Below, piece by piece: positions 14,613 to 22,183 of a stretch of DNA of 25,803 bases. Below the pieces are notes generated by a model. The model saw nothing but the letters and a program-made list of their open reading frames with translations. It did no database searches and was not told the DNA's origin. Numbering within the stretch: the first letter of the stretch is position 1; each line of letters starts with the position of its first letter. The position numbers and the translations under genes are program-made. The DNA is from an uncultured Alphaproteobacteria bacterium (GTDB lineage Bacteria; Pseudomonadota; Alphaproteobacteria; Rs-D84): NCBI GenBank assembly GCA_937903135.1, contig CALDAH010000017.1, positions 1-25,803 of the forward strand. The letters are read 5' to 3'.

Positions 14613-17600
14613 ATGAGGTGTGTTTTTTGTGCGGCAATTATTGCTAGTTTTTTATTTCCTAGCCCAAACTGGGCGGCAAACTATACAAGTAAAACCGAAA
14701 GGATAGAGGCTGTAAAAAAACTAGAGCAAAAGTTTGATGCCAACAAAAAACACTATATGTCCAGGAAATATCACGAAGACGATGTCCGGCGTGATTTTAT
14801 AGACCCGTTGTTTGAAACACTCGGCTGGGATATATTAAATAACAAACAGGTGCTTTTGTACCAGCAAGACAGTGTTCCCGAGGCCAGACTTAGCATCTTT
14901 GGTTATCCTAAACGCATAGATTATAGTCAACGTATTGATGATAGATTTGTTTTCTTTATAGAGGCCAAAGCTGCCGATAAAGATTTATCAGATAAGGATT
15001 ATATCTTTCAAGCGAAACGGTATTGTTGGTCTAGCGGAACAACCGACCTTGTTATTTTAACGGGATATGCTGGCATGCGTGTTTATGATTGCCGTATAAA
15101 ACCGGATTATAATAAGCCAGAACAAGGCGAATTAAAGCAGTTCCGCATGTCCTACGACCAGTATGACGAAAAATATGACTTATTGTGGGATGCGTTTGGC
15201 AAATCCAACGTTCAGCAAGGTTCTATAAAAAAATTATTAAAATCTGTTGATAAAACAGCAGAGAGAATACCCATGGAATCCGCACTTGTATCAGATTTGG
15301 AAAAGATGCGCCTTGCAATCGCCACAGACATATTGAAAAACAACCCCGATTTATCAGAAAAACAAATTTCTGCCGCATCGCAAACAATATTAAATAAAAT
15401 TTTGTTCACGCGCATATTAGAAGACCGCGATATTATAACAACAAAACGCTTGTATTATGCGGTCGCAAGCTTTTATAAGGACACATCTTTATTCTTGGGG
15501 GATAAAGGACATTATTTCCGAAATAGCGAAAAAATGCACGAACCGCATAAAACTTTGTTCTTAGAATTACGGGCGGAATTTAGTGATTTTGCAAAAATGT
15601 TTAATGGTGCAATCTTTTCTGATACCTCAGCAGACGGTTTAATTGTATCAAATGATGTATTAAAAGATATTGTGCTGGATTTATATAAAATCTATGATTT
15701 TTCGGTTGTCCCATTGCATGTTATCGGTAAAGCCTATGAATCATATCTGGGAAAAACAATTACGATAAAAAAAGGCGGGGTATTTTCTAAGGATAAACTT
15801 GTAATGCGTGATAGGCCAGAAGTAAAGTCAGCAGGCGGCGTATTTTACACGCCGGCTTGGGTTGCAAAGTACATGACAGAAGAAACGTTGGGCCAACTAT
15901 TATCCGGTAAAACACCAGCGGAATTTGAAAAAATCAAATTACTTGACCCGGCATGTGGGTCTGGCGTGTTTCCTGCCACAGCGGCACAGTTAATGTTTGA
16001 TACGGCGGCGGACTATTATGCTAAACATCCAAGCAAGATTGGTGGTACAAAGGAATTTCCAGACGCAATAAAACTATCCACCGGCAAAACTGTACTGGGT
16101 TCTAAAAAGCGCGCTGAAATTATCAAAAATAGTATATTCTGTGTAGATACCGATGCACAGGCGATTGAAAACACAAAGATGCTATTATATATAATGATTT
16201 TAGAAAATAGTGGTATTTCAACGGCACAAAAAGAACGCAAATCAAAATTTCAAACAAAAGCGCCATTCGTTGGTAATCATGAAAGTTTTGCTTTACCTGA
16301 TTTGAATGATAACATCATTTGTGCAAATAGTTTAGTTGGTACAGATTTCGGCAATGCAAAGCAAAATTTAGATGCCAAAGCGTTTGATTGGGATAGTGAT
16401 AAAATTGCTAAAATCATTAAGAATGGTGGCTTTGATGTTGTAATTGGCAACCCTCCGTATATTCGTAATCAGAAATTACAAACCGAAATTCCGGAACAAT
16501 ATGAATATATGAAAAAGCATTATAAAACCATATCAAAGGGCAATACTGATATATTTTATGCTTTTTTTGAAAAAGGTCAATCGCTGCTTAAATCAAATGG
16601 TCGTATGGGGTTAATAGTTAGTGCCTCTGCCCTAACATCAAAATCTGCTGCTAATTTGAGAGGCTTTTTATCAAATACTGTGTATAAAATCATAAATTTT
16701 GGCGGCAACAAAGTGTTTCCTGGCGTTGGCGTTGCATCAACTATCATTTTTACAACAAAGAATGTCCATAATGTGGAATACACATCATTTGAATATGTAG
16801 ATGATATACACTCAACATTTATGAATTATTTAAAAGGGCATAAAAACAACGACTTTTATTCCGTAATGCTAAAATCAACTGATTTACAAAAAACGCGTTG
16901 GTCATTTGGCAAAATGGATAGCACCTTAAAAAAAATGGGAAAAGCCACGGTTAAATTAGGTGATATAGCAAATGTTTTTCAGGGCCAAAGTAGCGGCGCA
17001 AATGATATTTTCTTGATTAGCAAACCGGAAAATTTTGAAAAAGAGTGTATTCGCCCATATATCCGCAGTAAAGATGTAAGAAGATATATGCCTGTACAAG
17101 GCAAAGAGTGGATAATTTATGCTTATGATGTAGACGGTAAATTATTAAGTGAAAAAGAATTCAAAAAACGCTGTCCAAAAACATATTCTTATATGTTTCA
17201 GCATAAATCTACATTATTAAAAAATAAAGAACGCAACGATAAAGATTGGTTCAAGTTAGCACGCAACACCAACTATAAATTATGCCTGCAACCCAAAATT
17301 TTTACGAACTTTGTTGATAAAGAAAAGCCTCAAGATTTTGCTATTGAAACAACGGGTGGCCTGTTTATCCCTGGGTTTTCTTTTGCAGTTTCAACAAAAA
17401 CAGAAAATATATCAAATGAAATGTTGCTGGGCGTATTAAACAGCAAACTCATTCATGATTATTTATACGAAAATGGCAAAAATTTTGGCAAGAAAAAAGA
17501 AGTAAATGTCCCAAAGTTAAAAGATGTACCACTTGTTCCGCTTACAAATAGCAATCTTCAAATTTATAAAGACATTGAGAGTTTAGTTATTGATATAATG

Positions 17601-17732
17601 AATAAAAAGTCTAAGGGGCAAGATACGCGCGATGATGAAATTAAAATTGATGTACTTGTTAATAAATTATATGGAATCTCTATTGCAAAAAAAGCAGCAA
17701 ATGATAATAAAGATAAAAAAATGGCCGCATAA
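14613..17732 (+). CDS. Type IIG restriction-modification enzyme (Eco57I-like)
   Basis: This 1039-residue single-chain enzyme has a nuclease domain, a methyltransferase domain and a specificity domain in order. D103, E117 and K119 (IDYS and FFIEAK) form a PD-(D/E)xK nuclease site. GVFYTP near 412-417, DPACGSG (445-451) and NPPY (613-616) are adenine-N6 methyltransferase motifs X, I and IV. The C-terminal third, with RPYIRSKDVRRY, resembles TaqI/Eco57I target-recognition domains. It would methylate one sequence and cut it when unmodified. The N-terminus (1-22) looks like a signal peptide, which is odd for a cytoplasmic DNA enzyme. GAAAGG precedes the ATG. The gene is clearly more AT-rich and AAA/TTA-codon-rich than its neighbours and sits alone between two tRNA-Pro genes, suggesting horizontal acquisition. 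Confidence 0.92.
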   Translation: MRCVFCAAIIASFLFPSPNWAANYTSKTERIEAVKKLEQKFDANKKHYMSRKYHEDDVRRDFIDPLFETLGWDILNNKQVLLYQQDSVPEARLSIFGYPKRIDYSQRIDDRFVFFIEAKAADKDLSDKDYIFQAKRYCWSSGTTDLVILTGYAGMRVYDCRIKPDYNKPEQGELKQFRMSYDQYDEKYDLLWDAFGKSNVQQGSIKKLLKSVDKTAERIPMESALVSDLEKMRLAIATDILKNNPDLSEKQISAASQTILNKILFTRILEDRDIITTKRLYYAVASFYKDTSLFLGDKGHYFRNSEKMHEPHKTLFLELRAEFSDFAKMFNGAIFSDTSADGLIVSNDVLKDIVLDLYKIYDFSVVPLHVIGKAYESYLGKTITIKKGGVFSKDKLVMRDRPEVKSAGGVFYTPAWVAKYMTEETLGQLLSGKTPAEFEKIKLLDPACGSGVFPATAAQLMFDTAADYYAKHPSKIGGTKEFPDAIKLSTGKTVLGSKKRAEIIKNSIFCVDTDAQAIENTKMLLYIMILENSGISTAQKERKSKFQTKAPFVGNHESFALPDLNDNIICANSLVGTDFGNAKQNLDAKAFDWDSDKIAKIIKNGGFDVVIGNPPYIRNQKLQTEIPEQYEYMKKHYKTISKGNTDIFYAFFEKGQSLLKSNGRMGLIVSASALTSKSAANLRGFLSNTVYKIINFGGNKVFPGVGVASTIIFTTKNVHNVEYTSFEYVDDIHSTFMNYLKGHKNNDFYSVMLKSTDLQKTRWSFGKMDSTLKKMGKATVKLGDIANVFQGQSSGANDIFLISKPENFEKECIRPYIRSKDVRRYMPVQGKEWIIYAYDVDGKLLSEKEFKKRCPKTYSYMFQHKSTLLKNKERNDKDWFKLARNTNYKLCLQPKIFTNFVDKEKPQDFAIETTGGLFIPGFSFAVSTKTENISNEMLLGVLNSKLIHDYLYENGKNFGKKKEVNVPKLKDVPLVPLTNSNLQIYKDIESLVIDIMNKKSKGQDTRDDEIKIDVLVNKLYGISIAKKAANDNKDKKMAA

Positions 17733-17891
17733 ATTTTGTCTGGTATTTTTCCTAAATAGATTATAATTACTCTAAAATTAGGAGGATTTAAGGAAATCGT
17801 GCAACACCTGTAAAAATACGCTTTGATATGTTTGCGAATTCTAGAAATATGTCCAGATAATATTAAAAATAAAAAAGATCACATTGTATTA

Positions 17892-17917
17892 AAAAAGGTT
17901 AGGTTTCTAGCCTTTTT
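17892..17917 (+). terminator. Terminator downstream of the restriction-modification gene
   Basis: AAAAAGGTTAG (17892-17902) pairs with CTAGCCTTTTT (17907-17917) around GTTT with one T-G pair. It lies 160 bp after the stop codon. The intervening 17733-17891 holds no supported gene, only an isolated GGAGG-type ribosome-site match near 17780. Confidence 0.7.
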
Positions 17918-17961
17918 CTTTATTTATACGTTCGAAGTCATGAAAGTATTGAAAATTAAAC

Positions 17962-17988
17962 AAAAAACTGCTCTTGGACGAGCAGTTT
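17962..17988 (-). terminator. Terminator of tRNA-Pro(GGG)
   Basis: AAACTGCTC (17965-17973) pairs with GAGCAGTTT (17980-17988); on the minus strand the stem runs into six T. It is 9 nt past the CCA end of the tRNA. Confidence 0.88.
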
Positions 17989-17996
17989 GTATTTCG

Positions 17997-18073
17997 TGGT
18001 CGGGGTGACAGGAATCGAACCTGCGACCCCTTGCACCCCATGCAAGTACTCTACCAGGCTGAGCTACACCCCG
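17997..18073 (-). tRNA. tRNA-Pro (anticodon GGG)
   Basis: The minus strand gives a 77-nt tRNA with acceptor arms CGGGGTG/CACCCCG, anticodon stem CTTGC/GCAAG around ATGGGGT (anticodon GGG) and encoded CCA. It is clearly similar to tRNA-Pro(TGG) at 14050 and points toward it. Confidence 0.97.
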
Positions 18074-18084
18074 ACATGACGTTA

Positions 18085-18113
18085 AATATAAACGATTGTT
18101 TAATAAAATACAA
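18085..18113 (-). promoter_or_regulatory. Predicted promoter of tRNA-Pro(GGG)
   Basis: On the minus strand TTGTAT (18108-18113), 17 nt and TATATT (18085-18090) lie about 11 nt before the mature 5' end. Confidence 0.6.
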
Positions 18114-18127
18114 GGGAAAGATGCATA

Positions 18128-18157
18128 TTGTTTTATACCACCCGTTTCCGATATTAT
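18128..18157 (+). promoter_or_regulatory. Predicted promoter of the small CxCxxC protein
   Basis: TTGTTT (18128-18133), 18 nt and TATTAT (18152-18157) predict a start near 18164, inside a 12-bp palindrome. Confidence 0.5.
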
Positions 18158-18162
18158 TATTT

Positions 18163-18174
18163 ATGTCCGGACAT
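18163..18174. promoter_or_regulatory. Operator-like perfect palindrome at a predicted transcription start
   Basis: ATGTCCGGACAT is a perfect 12-bp inverted repeat located 5 bp after the predicted -10 box and 30 bp before the start codon. The position suits a repressor site. The binding protein is unknown. Confidence 0.4.
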
Positions 18175-18204
18175 CATTTAACACTAACAACAAAGGAATA
18201 TAAA

Positions 18205-18312
18205 ATGACAAAAAACGATATGAAAGAATGCAACTGCAAAACATGCCAAAATGTAAATAACGCTAAGAATGATAAAAAATCAGATATGAATAAGAAAAAA
18301 TGCGATAAATAA
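18205..18312 (+). CDS. 35-residue Cys-rich protein with CxCxxC motif
   Basis: This short reading frame has a good AAAGGA ribosome site 7 nt before its ATG, a predicted promoter and palindrome upstream, and a strong terminator 8 nt after the stop, so it is framed exactly like a gene. The product is highly charged (Lys, Asp, Asn) with C9, C11, C14 and C33. The C-x-C-x2-C cluster resembles small metal-binding or metallothionein-like peptides. There is no signal peptide or membrane segment. Metal binding is inference from the spacing alone; a structural or regulatory peptide is also possible. Confidence 0.65.
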   Translation: MTKNDMKECNCKTCQNVNNAKNDKKSDMNKKKCDK

Positions 18313-18320
18313 GGCTATTA

Positions 18321-18348
18321 AACACCGGTAAAAATCCGGTGTTTTTTT
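18321..18348 (+). terminator. Terminator of the small CxCxxC gene
   Basis: AACACCGG (18321-18328) pairs with CCGGTGTT (18336-18343) followed by T through 18348. Confidence 0.9.
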
Positions 18349-18365
18349 ATATCTTTATTTTATGC

Positions 18366-18395
18366 TTGCACGAATCGGAAAAAAGTTATTAGTAT
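18366..18395 (+). promoter_or_regulatory. Predicted promoter of acpS
   Basis: TTGCAC (18366-18371), 18 nt and TAGTAT (18390-18395) lie about 35 nt upstream of the GTG start. Confidence 0.45.
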
Positions 18396-18429
18396 TCCGT
18401 TGTTAAAGAAAATAACTAAGGAGTCGTCC

Positions 18430-18813
18430 GTGATTTTTGGCATTGGAATTGATTTAGTTGAATGCGACCGTTTCCTGGATTGGTCTGCGTTTAAAAAACA
18501 GCGTATCTTTACAAAGAAAGAATTAGAATATGCCGATAACGATAATGCAAATGCAGAAAAGCATTTAGCAAACTTCTGGGCCGCCCGCGAGGCATTCTTA
18601 AAAGCACTTGGGACCGGATTTGGGGATGATATTATGTTTTCGGATGTATCTGTTGTGCATAACGATGCCGGACGTCCCGAGCTGTTAATTGCCGGCGGCG
18701 CAAAGGCCGCGTTAAAAGAACGCGTCGGGTCAGATGCTGCGATTCATTTATCTATTACCGACCAGGCGGATTATTCGGTTGCAATGGTTGTGATTGAAAG
18801 AATAGAAAAATAA
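18430..18813 (+). CDS. acpS: Holo-[acyl-carrier-protein] synthase
   Basis: The start is the GTG at 18430, with AAGGAG six nt upstream, because the family begins exactly at the IxGIGIDLVE strand; an upstream ATG at 18400 would add ten unrelated residues. The 127-residue enzyme has D8 in GIGIDLVE and E54-K58 in FWAAREAFLKALGTG, the magnesium- and CoA-binding residues. It transfers the phosphopantetheine arm of CoA to the serine of acyl carrier protein, activating fatty acid synthesis. Length is normal for the AcpS type. It is followed immediately by a terminator that overlaps its stop codon and is convergent with adk. Confidence 0.95.
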   Translation: MIFGIGIDLVECDRFLDWSAFKKQRIFTKKELEYADNDNANAEKHLANFWAAREAFLKALGTGFGDDIMFSDVSVVHNDAGRPELLIAGGAKAALKERVGSDAAIHLSITDQADYSVAMVVIERIEK

Positions 18814-18839
18814 AAATCCCCCCATCGGGGGATTTTTTT
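18812..18839 (+). terminator. Bidirectional terminator between acpS and adk
   Basis: AAAAATCCCCC (from 18812) pairs with GGGGGATTTTT (from 18827) around a four-base loop, with T through 18839. The A-run on the left gives a T-run on the minus strand. Confidence 0.92.
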
Positions 18840-18854
18840 AAAAGTAAGTGGCGA

Positions 18855-19409
18855 TTAAGATTTTAATGCCGCTGTAATACGTGCAAAGTTATCGTTTAGC
18901 TCGCCCGTTACGTCAACATCGGAAAACTTTATGCCAGGGGCGGTGCGCAGCCATTCAATTGCAGGCATCGTTACATTCCAGAATGTATCCAGGCGACGAC
19001 GGACGGCAGCGGCGTCTGCATCGTCGGCACGACCGCCGCCTTCGTTAATGCGCTTTTGAATGCGAGCCATCATTATTTCTTCGGGAACGTTTAAATATAT
19101 AATGCGAATATTGAATTTATCGGCATAGTTTTGAACCAGCCATTTTGCCTGATCCAGTGTCCGCGGGAAACCATCAACCAGCATATCCATGGCGTCGTTA
19201 ATTTTTGATGCGACCAGCTTAAACAGTTCGCTGTCCGGGACCAGTTCGCCGCGCGCAATTATTTTAGCGATTTCAGAATCGGCCGGCAACGTACGAAACA
19301 TTGCGCCGGTTTCAATATAGTTAAATTCATGCTGATCGCGCAGCATTTTTGAAAATGTGCCCTTGCCTACGCCTTGGCCGCCCATTAAAACAATCATATC
19401 TTTTTTCAT
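18855..19409 (-). CDS. adk: Adenylate kinase
   Basis: The 184-residue kinase has the P-loop GGQGVGKGT (10-18), the AMP-binding TGAMFR segment (34-39) and DGFPRT (79-84), followed by a short lid containing GGGRADDADAAAVRRRL. The zinc-binding long lid is absent, so it is the short form. It converts ATP and AMP to two ADP in the cytoplasm. The final helix is normal. The presence of Ala in TGAMFR, where most enzymes have Asp (TGDMLR), is a mild deviation; a related nucleoside monophosphate kinase specificity is possible. It is downstream of rpsA on the same strand but separated by a terminator. Confidence 0.85.
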   Translation of the reverse strand: MKKDMIVLMGGQGVGKGTFSKMLRDQHEFNYIETGAMFRTLPADSEIAKIIARGELVPDSELFKLVASKINDAMDMLVDGFPRTLDQAKWLVQNYADKFNIRIIYLNVPEEIMMARIQKRINEGGGRADDADAAAVRRRLDTFWNVTMPAIEWLRTAPGIKFSDVDVTGELNDNFARITAALKS

Positions 19410-19504
19410 GGTGATATATCCCCTGTGTTAGACTTTCTTGGTTATTTCGTTGTGGCATATGGTAAAACTTTTTTTGCCAATGTCTATTTATAATTATTTT
19501 ATCA

Positions 19505-19542
19505 TAAAAAAACAAATCCGACAAGATATGTCGGATTTGTTT
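19505..19542 (-). terminator. Terminator of rpsA
   Basis: AAACAAATCCGACA (19510-19523) pairs perfectly with TGTCGGATTTGTTT (19529-19542); on the minus strand it ends in a run of T. Confidence 0.92.
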
Positions 19543-19563
19543 AGATTAATTCACAGATGCGAA

Positions 19564-21252
19564 TTATTTTTTGCTGTTTTCAATTGCTGCGCCTAAGATG
19601 TCGCCCAATACAGAACCACTGTCGGCCTGATTTGCGAATTCTTTGACAGCCTGTTTTTCCAGCGTTACCTGTAACGCACGGATAGACAGTTTAACAGTAT
19701 TATCGTCAACGGATACAACCGATGCTTCAACGGTATCACCTACTTTAAACTTTGACGTATCCTGTTCTGCTTTTTCACGTGACAGGTCTGTGCGGCGGAT
19801 AATACCACGCGCATCGCTCGGCAGTGCCAAAATCAGTTCGTCCGGTGTTACCTCGGCGACTGTACCGGATATAACTGCGCCCTTCTTTACTGAAACGGCG
19901 TTGTTATCCGCGCTTTCGGTTAATTGTTTAATACCTAATGTAACGCGTTCTTTTTCCGGGTTAATGTCTAATATTTTCGCTGTAACTTCCTGGCCGCGAA
20001 CGAATTTTTTCAATTCTTCTTCGTCCAGTTTGTTCCAAGACAGGTCAGATATATGAACCATCCCGTCCAGTTCCGGTGTTAATGCAACGAACAGACCAAA
20101 TTCAGTTGTGTTTTTGATCGGACCAGTAACAATGTCGCCAACGTTATGTGTTTCGGCAAATTGTTTCCATGGGTTCGGCTGCAGCTGTTTATAGCCCAAC
20201 GAAATACGACGCTTGTCCTGATCAATACCTAAAACGACAACGTTGATATCCTGACCGTTTTGCAGAACTTTGCTTGGGTGGATATTTTTATTTGTCCATG
20301 ACAGTTCAGACATATGTACCAGGCCTTCTATGTTATTGCCCAGATCAATAAATGCGCCATAGTCAGTCAAAGACGATACCTTACCGGATACTGTATCACC
20401 AACGTTGAATGCACGTGATGCGTTATCCCATGGATCTTCTTCTAGCTGTTTTGCGCCCAATGAAATACGGTGTGATTCCGGATCAAATTGGATAACCTTA
20501 ACTTTGATCTTTTCGCCGACGTGAACCAGTTCGCGCGGATGATTTACGCGTTTCCACGACAGATCTGTTACGTGCAGCAGACCGTCAATACCGCCTAGGT
20601 CAACGAATACACCATAGTCGGTGATGTTTTTAACTGTTCCTTCAATAACCGCGCCCAGTGCGATGTTTTTCATAGCTTCTTTTTGGGCGGCAGCGATTGT
20701 ATCAGACTGGATCGCGCGACGGGAAACGATTGCGTTTGTACGCAGTGCATCCATCTTTAATACGCGGAATTTGTCTTTTAACCCGATTAATGATTTTGCA
20801 TCACGAACCGGTTTGTGATCAACCTGGGATGACGGCATAAATGCGAATACGCCGTTAATGTCAACGGTATAACCGCCGCGAACGACGTCAATAATTGTTC
20901 CTTCTGGGTCAATACCTTCGGCAACTGTTTTTTCCAGGTCTTTCCATGCTTTTTCTGCGCGTGCTTTTGCATATGACAGAACGGCTGTACCTTCGCGGGA
21001 TTCATAACGTTCAACGAATACGTCAATAATATCGCCGATTGCCGGAACGGATGCGCCGAATTCTTTTAACGGGACGCGCCCTTCGGATTTCAGGCCAACA
21101 TCAACCATTGCAAAGTCACCACGGATATCTTTTACTGTACCCTTGGTTGCATAGCCCTGCAGTGTTTCCTGTTTGCCATAGTTTTGATCAAACATCTGGA
21201 CGAAATCTTCGCCGGATAGTGGATTAAATAAATCTTTGGATAAATCTTTCAT
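19564..21252 (-). CDS. rpsA: 30S ribosomal protein S1
   Basis: The 562-residue protein contains six S1 RNA-binding domains. Domains 3, 4 and 5 are the clearest, with ITDYGVFVDLGGIDGLLH, LTDYGAFIDLGNNIEGLVH and TTEFGLFVALTPELDGMVH. Domains 1 and 2 (starting near GTVKDIRGDFAMVDVG and GTIIDVVRGGYTVDIN) are the divergent ribosome-anchoring pair. Length and order are normal for proteobacterial S1, which brings mRNA to the 30S subunit. No Shine-Dalgarno sequence lies before the ATG, as in enterobacterial rpsA, and the leader holds two hairpins after a consensus-like promoter, which fits autogenous control. In many Alphaproteobacteria cmk precedes rpsA; here an unknown gene does. Confidence 0.96.
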   Translation of the reverse strand: MKDLSKDLFNPLSGEDFVQMFDQNYGKQETLQGYATKGTVKDIRGDFAMVDVGLKSEGRVPLKEFGASVPAIGDIIDVFVERYESREGTAVLSYAKARAEKAWKDLEKTVAEGIDPEGTIIDVVRGGYTVDINGVFAFMPSSQVDHKPVRDAKSLIGLKDKFRVLKMDALRTNAIVSRRAIQSDTIAAAQKEAMKNIALGAVIEGTVKNITDYGVFVDLGGIDGLLHVTDLSWKRVNHPRELVHVGEKIKVKVIQFDPESHRISLGAKQLEEDPWDNASRAFNVGDTVSGKVSSLTDYGAFIDLGNNIEGLVHMSELSWTNKNIHPSKVLQNGQDINVVVLGIDQDKRRISLGYKQLQPNPWKQFAETHNVGDIVTGPIKNTTEFGLFVALTPELDGMVHISDLSWNKLDEEELKKFVRGQEVTAKILDINPEKERVTLGIKQLTESADNNAVSVKKGAVISGTVAEVTPDELILALPSDARGIIRRTDLSREKAEQDTSKFKVGDTVEASVVSVDDNTVKLSIRALQVTLEKQAVKEFANQADSGSVLGDILGAAIENSKK

Positions 21253-21302
21253 AAGAAGTGTTCATACAAAGCTTGCCATCGTCGTTTTATTTTTTTATAA
21301 AC

Positions 21303-21360
21303 CAAGACGAGGTCTTGTGGGGTTAATCGGACCGATTTTACGCCCACCCGTAAAATCGGT
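21303..21360 (-). promoter_or_regulatory. Structured 5' leader of rpsA
   Basis: The predicted leader of about 105 nt begins with a perfect 12-bp stem, ACCGATTTTACG/CGTAAAATCGGT (21331-21342 with 21349-21360). It is followed by a smaller CAAGAC/GTCTTG hairpin with a three-base loop (21303-21317). Neither has a T-tract on the coding strand, so they are not terminators. An AU-rich stretch separates them from the start codon. Confidence 0.55.
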
Positions 21361-21364
21361 TTGA

Positions 21365-21393
21365 ATTATATGCGAATTATTTTGAAAAAGCAA
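21365..21393 (-). promoter_or_regulatory. Predicted promoter of rpsA
   Basis: On the minus strand TTGCTT (21388-21393), 17 nt and TATAAT (21365-21370). Transcription would start near 21358, at the foot of the first leader hairpin. Confidence 0.7.
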
Positions 21394-21417
21394 GTTATTT
21401 CAATAAAGAATATAACT

Positions 21418-22041
21418 CTATCGTGCGCGGCTGTTGTGTTTTTGATATCCAATACCGTTCAGGATCGCTGCAATCAGTTTTTGGCGAAAATCGGCATTTT
21501 TAATCCCGTATTCCAAGAAGCTGTGCAGGCCATCTGGATATGGGGCAATTTTAATAGTATCATTCGGGTATTGTCCGCATCCGATCCATGATGATATGGG
21601 ATGAATTTTTCCGTTATAAACATCACGGGTTATTACTGTCCCAACGCGGGCCGGTTCGGTTGTCGGGGACGCTAAGCACTTTCGTGCAAACGGATTGGCA
21701 ATATTCCCCGGGCCTGGGTAAAATTTATCTTCTATGGATGTCGTAACAAAGGCCACTATTTCCACAGGTAGCATTTCAGGGGCGCTTTCGAGGATGGTTT
21801 TTAAATCCCGGGCATCTTGGTCGCCCCATTTTTTTATCCCATAGCAATACGTGGTATCCGAATCAAAGTCATAATATGATATTTTATGATACAGCGAACC
21901 AAATATTGCGTTGATTTTGGTTTCGTTCAGAATTTCTTTGTATTCGGCACGCCCCGGTTGTAAAATCCGGCGTGCTGCGGGGATTTTAAGCAAAGATTCA
22001 TACTGTTGTGCAGATATTTTATACTCAGTGATTTTATTCAT
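21418..22041 (-). CDS. Hypothetical protein, probably cytoplasmic
   Basis: I do not recognise this 207-residue protein. There is no signal peptide or membrane helix. It is a mixed alpha/beta sequence with several Gly/Pro-rich turns, including YPGPGNIANPFARK near residues 108-121 and a WIGCGQYPND segment near 153-162, so a folded enzyme-like or binding domain is likely. Composition and codon use match the neighbours. It has its own predicted promoter (TTGACA-type), a weak AGGTAA ribosome site, and no obvious terminator before the rpsA promoter. Confidence 0.65.
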   Translation of the reverse strand: MNKITEYKISAQQYESLLKIPAARRILQPGRAEYKEILNETKINAIFGSLYHKISYYDFDSDTTYCYGIKKWGDQDARDLKTILESAPEMLPVEIVAFVTTSIEDKFYPGPGNIANPFARKCLASPTTEPARVGTVITRDVYNGKIHPISSWIGCGQYPNDTIKIAPYPDGLHSFLEYGIKNADFRQKLIAAILNGIGYQKHNSRAR

Positions 22042-22071
22042 ATTATATTACCTGTGTTTTTTATATATACT

Positions 22072-22099
22072 AAAATAGAATATCTTTTAATTTTGTCAA
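22072..22099 (-). promoter_or_regulatory. Predicted promoter of the hypothetical gene at 21418-22041
   Basis: On the minus strand consensus TTGACA (22094-22099), 16 nt and TATTTT (22072-22077). Confidence 0.5.
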
Positions 22100-22148
22100 G
22101 AAAAATTCCCCCGCCCGGGCCTGCGCTGTGATTGAAATAAAAATGCGC

Positions 22149-22177
22149 TTGAAAGAATTTGCCCTATCTGGTATGAT
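22149..22177 (+). promoter_or_regulatory. Predicted promoter of the structured RNA
   Basis: TTGAAA (22149-22154), 17 nt and TATGAT (22172-22177). The expected start is near 22184, at the beginning of the first paired segment. Confidence 0.6.
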
Positions 22178-22183
22178 TTAAAC

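Noticed and set aside
17774..17790. Strong ribosome-site-like TTAGGAGG sequence
   Set aside because: No start codon at useful spacing opens a frame longer than a few codons, so it is treated as chance or a remnant.
17823..18008. Open frame running from the restriction gene's downstream region into tRNA-Pro(GGG)
   Set aside because: It crosses a terminator hairpin and the tRNA 3' end and has no ribosome site or recognisable domain.
17974..18204. Longer in-frame extension upstream of the small CxCxxC protein
   Set aside because: It would translate through the antisense of tRNA-Pro(GGG) and past the predicted promoter; the ATG at 18205 has the good ribosome site.
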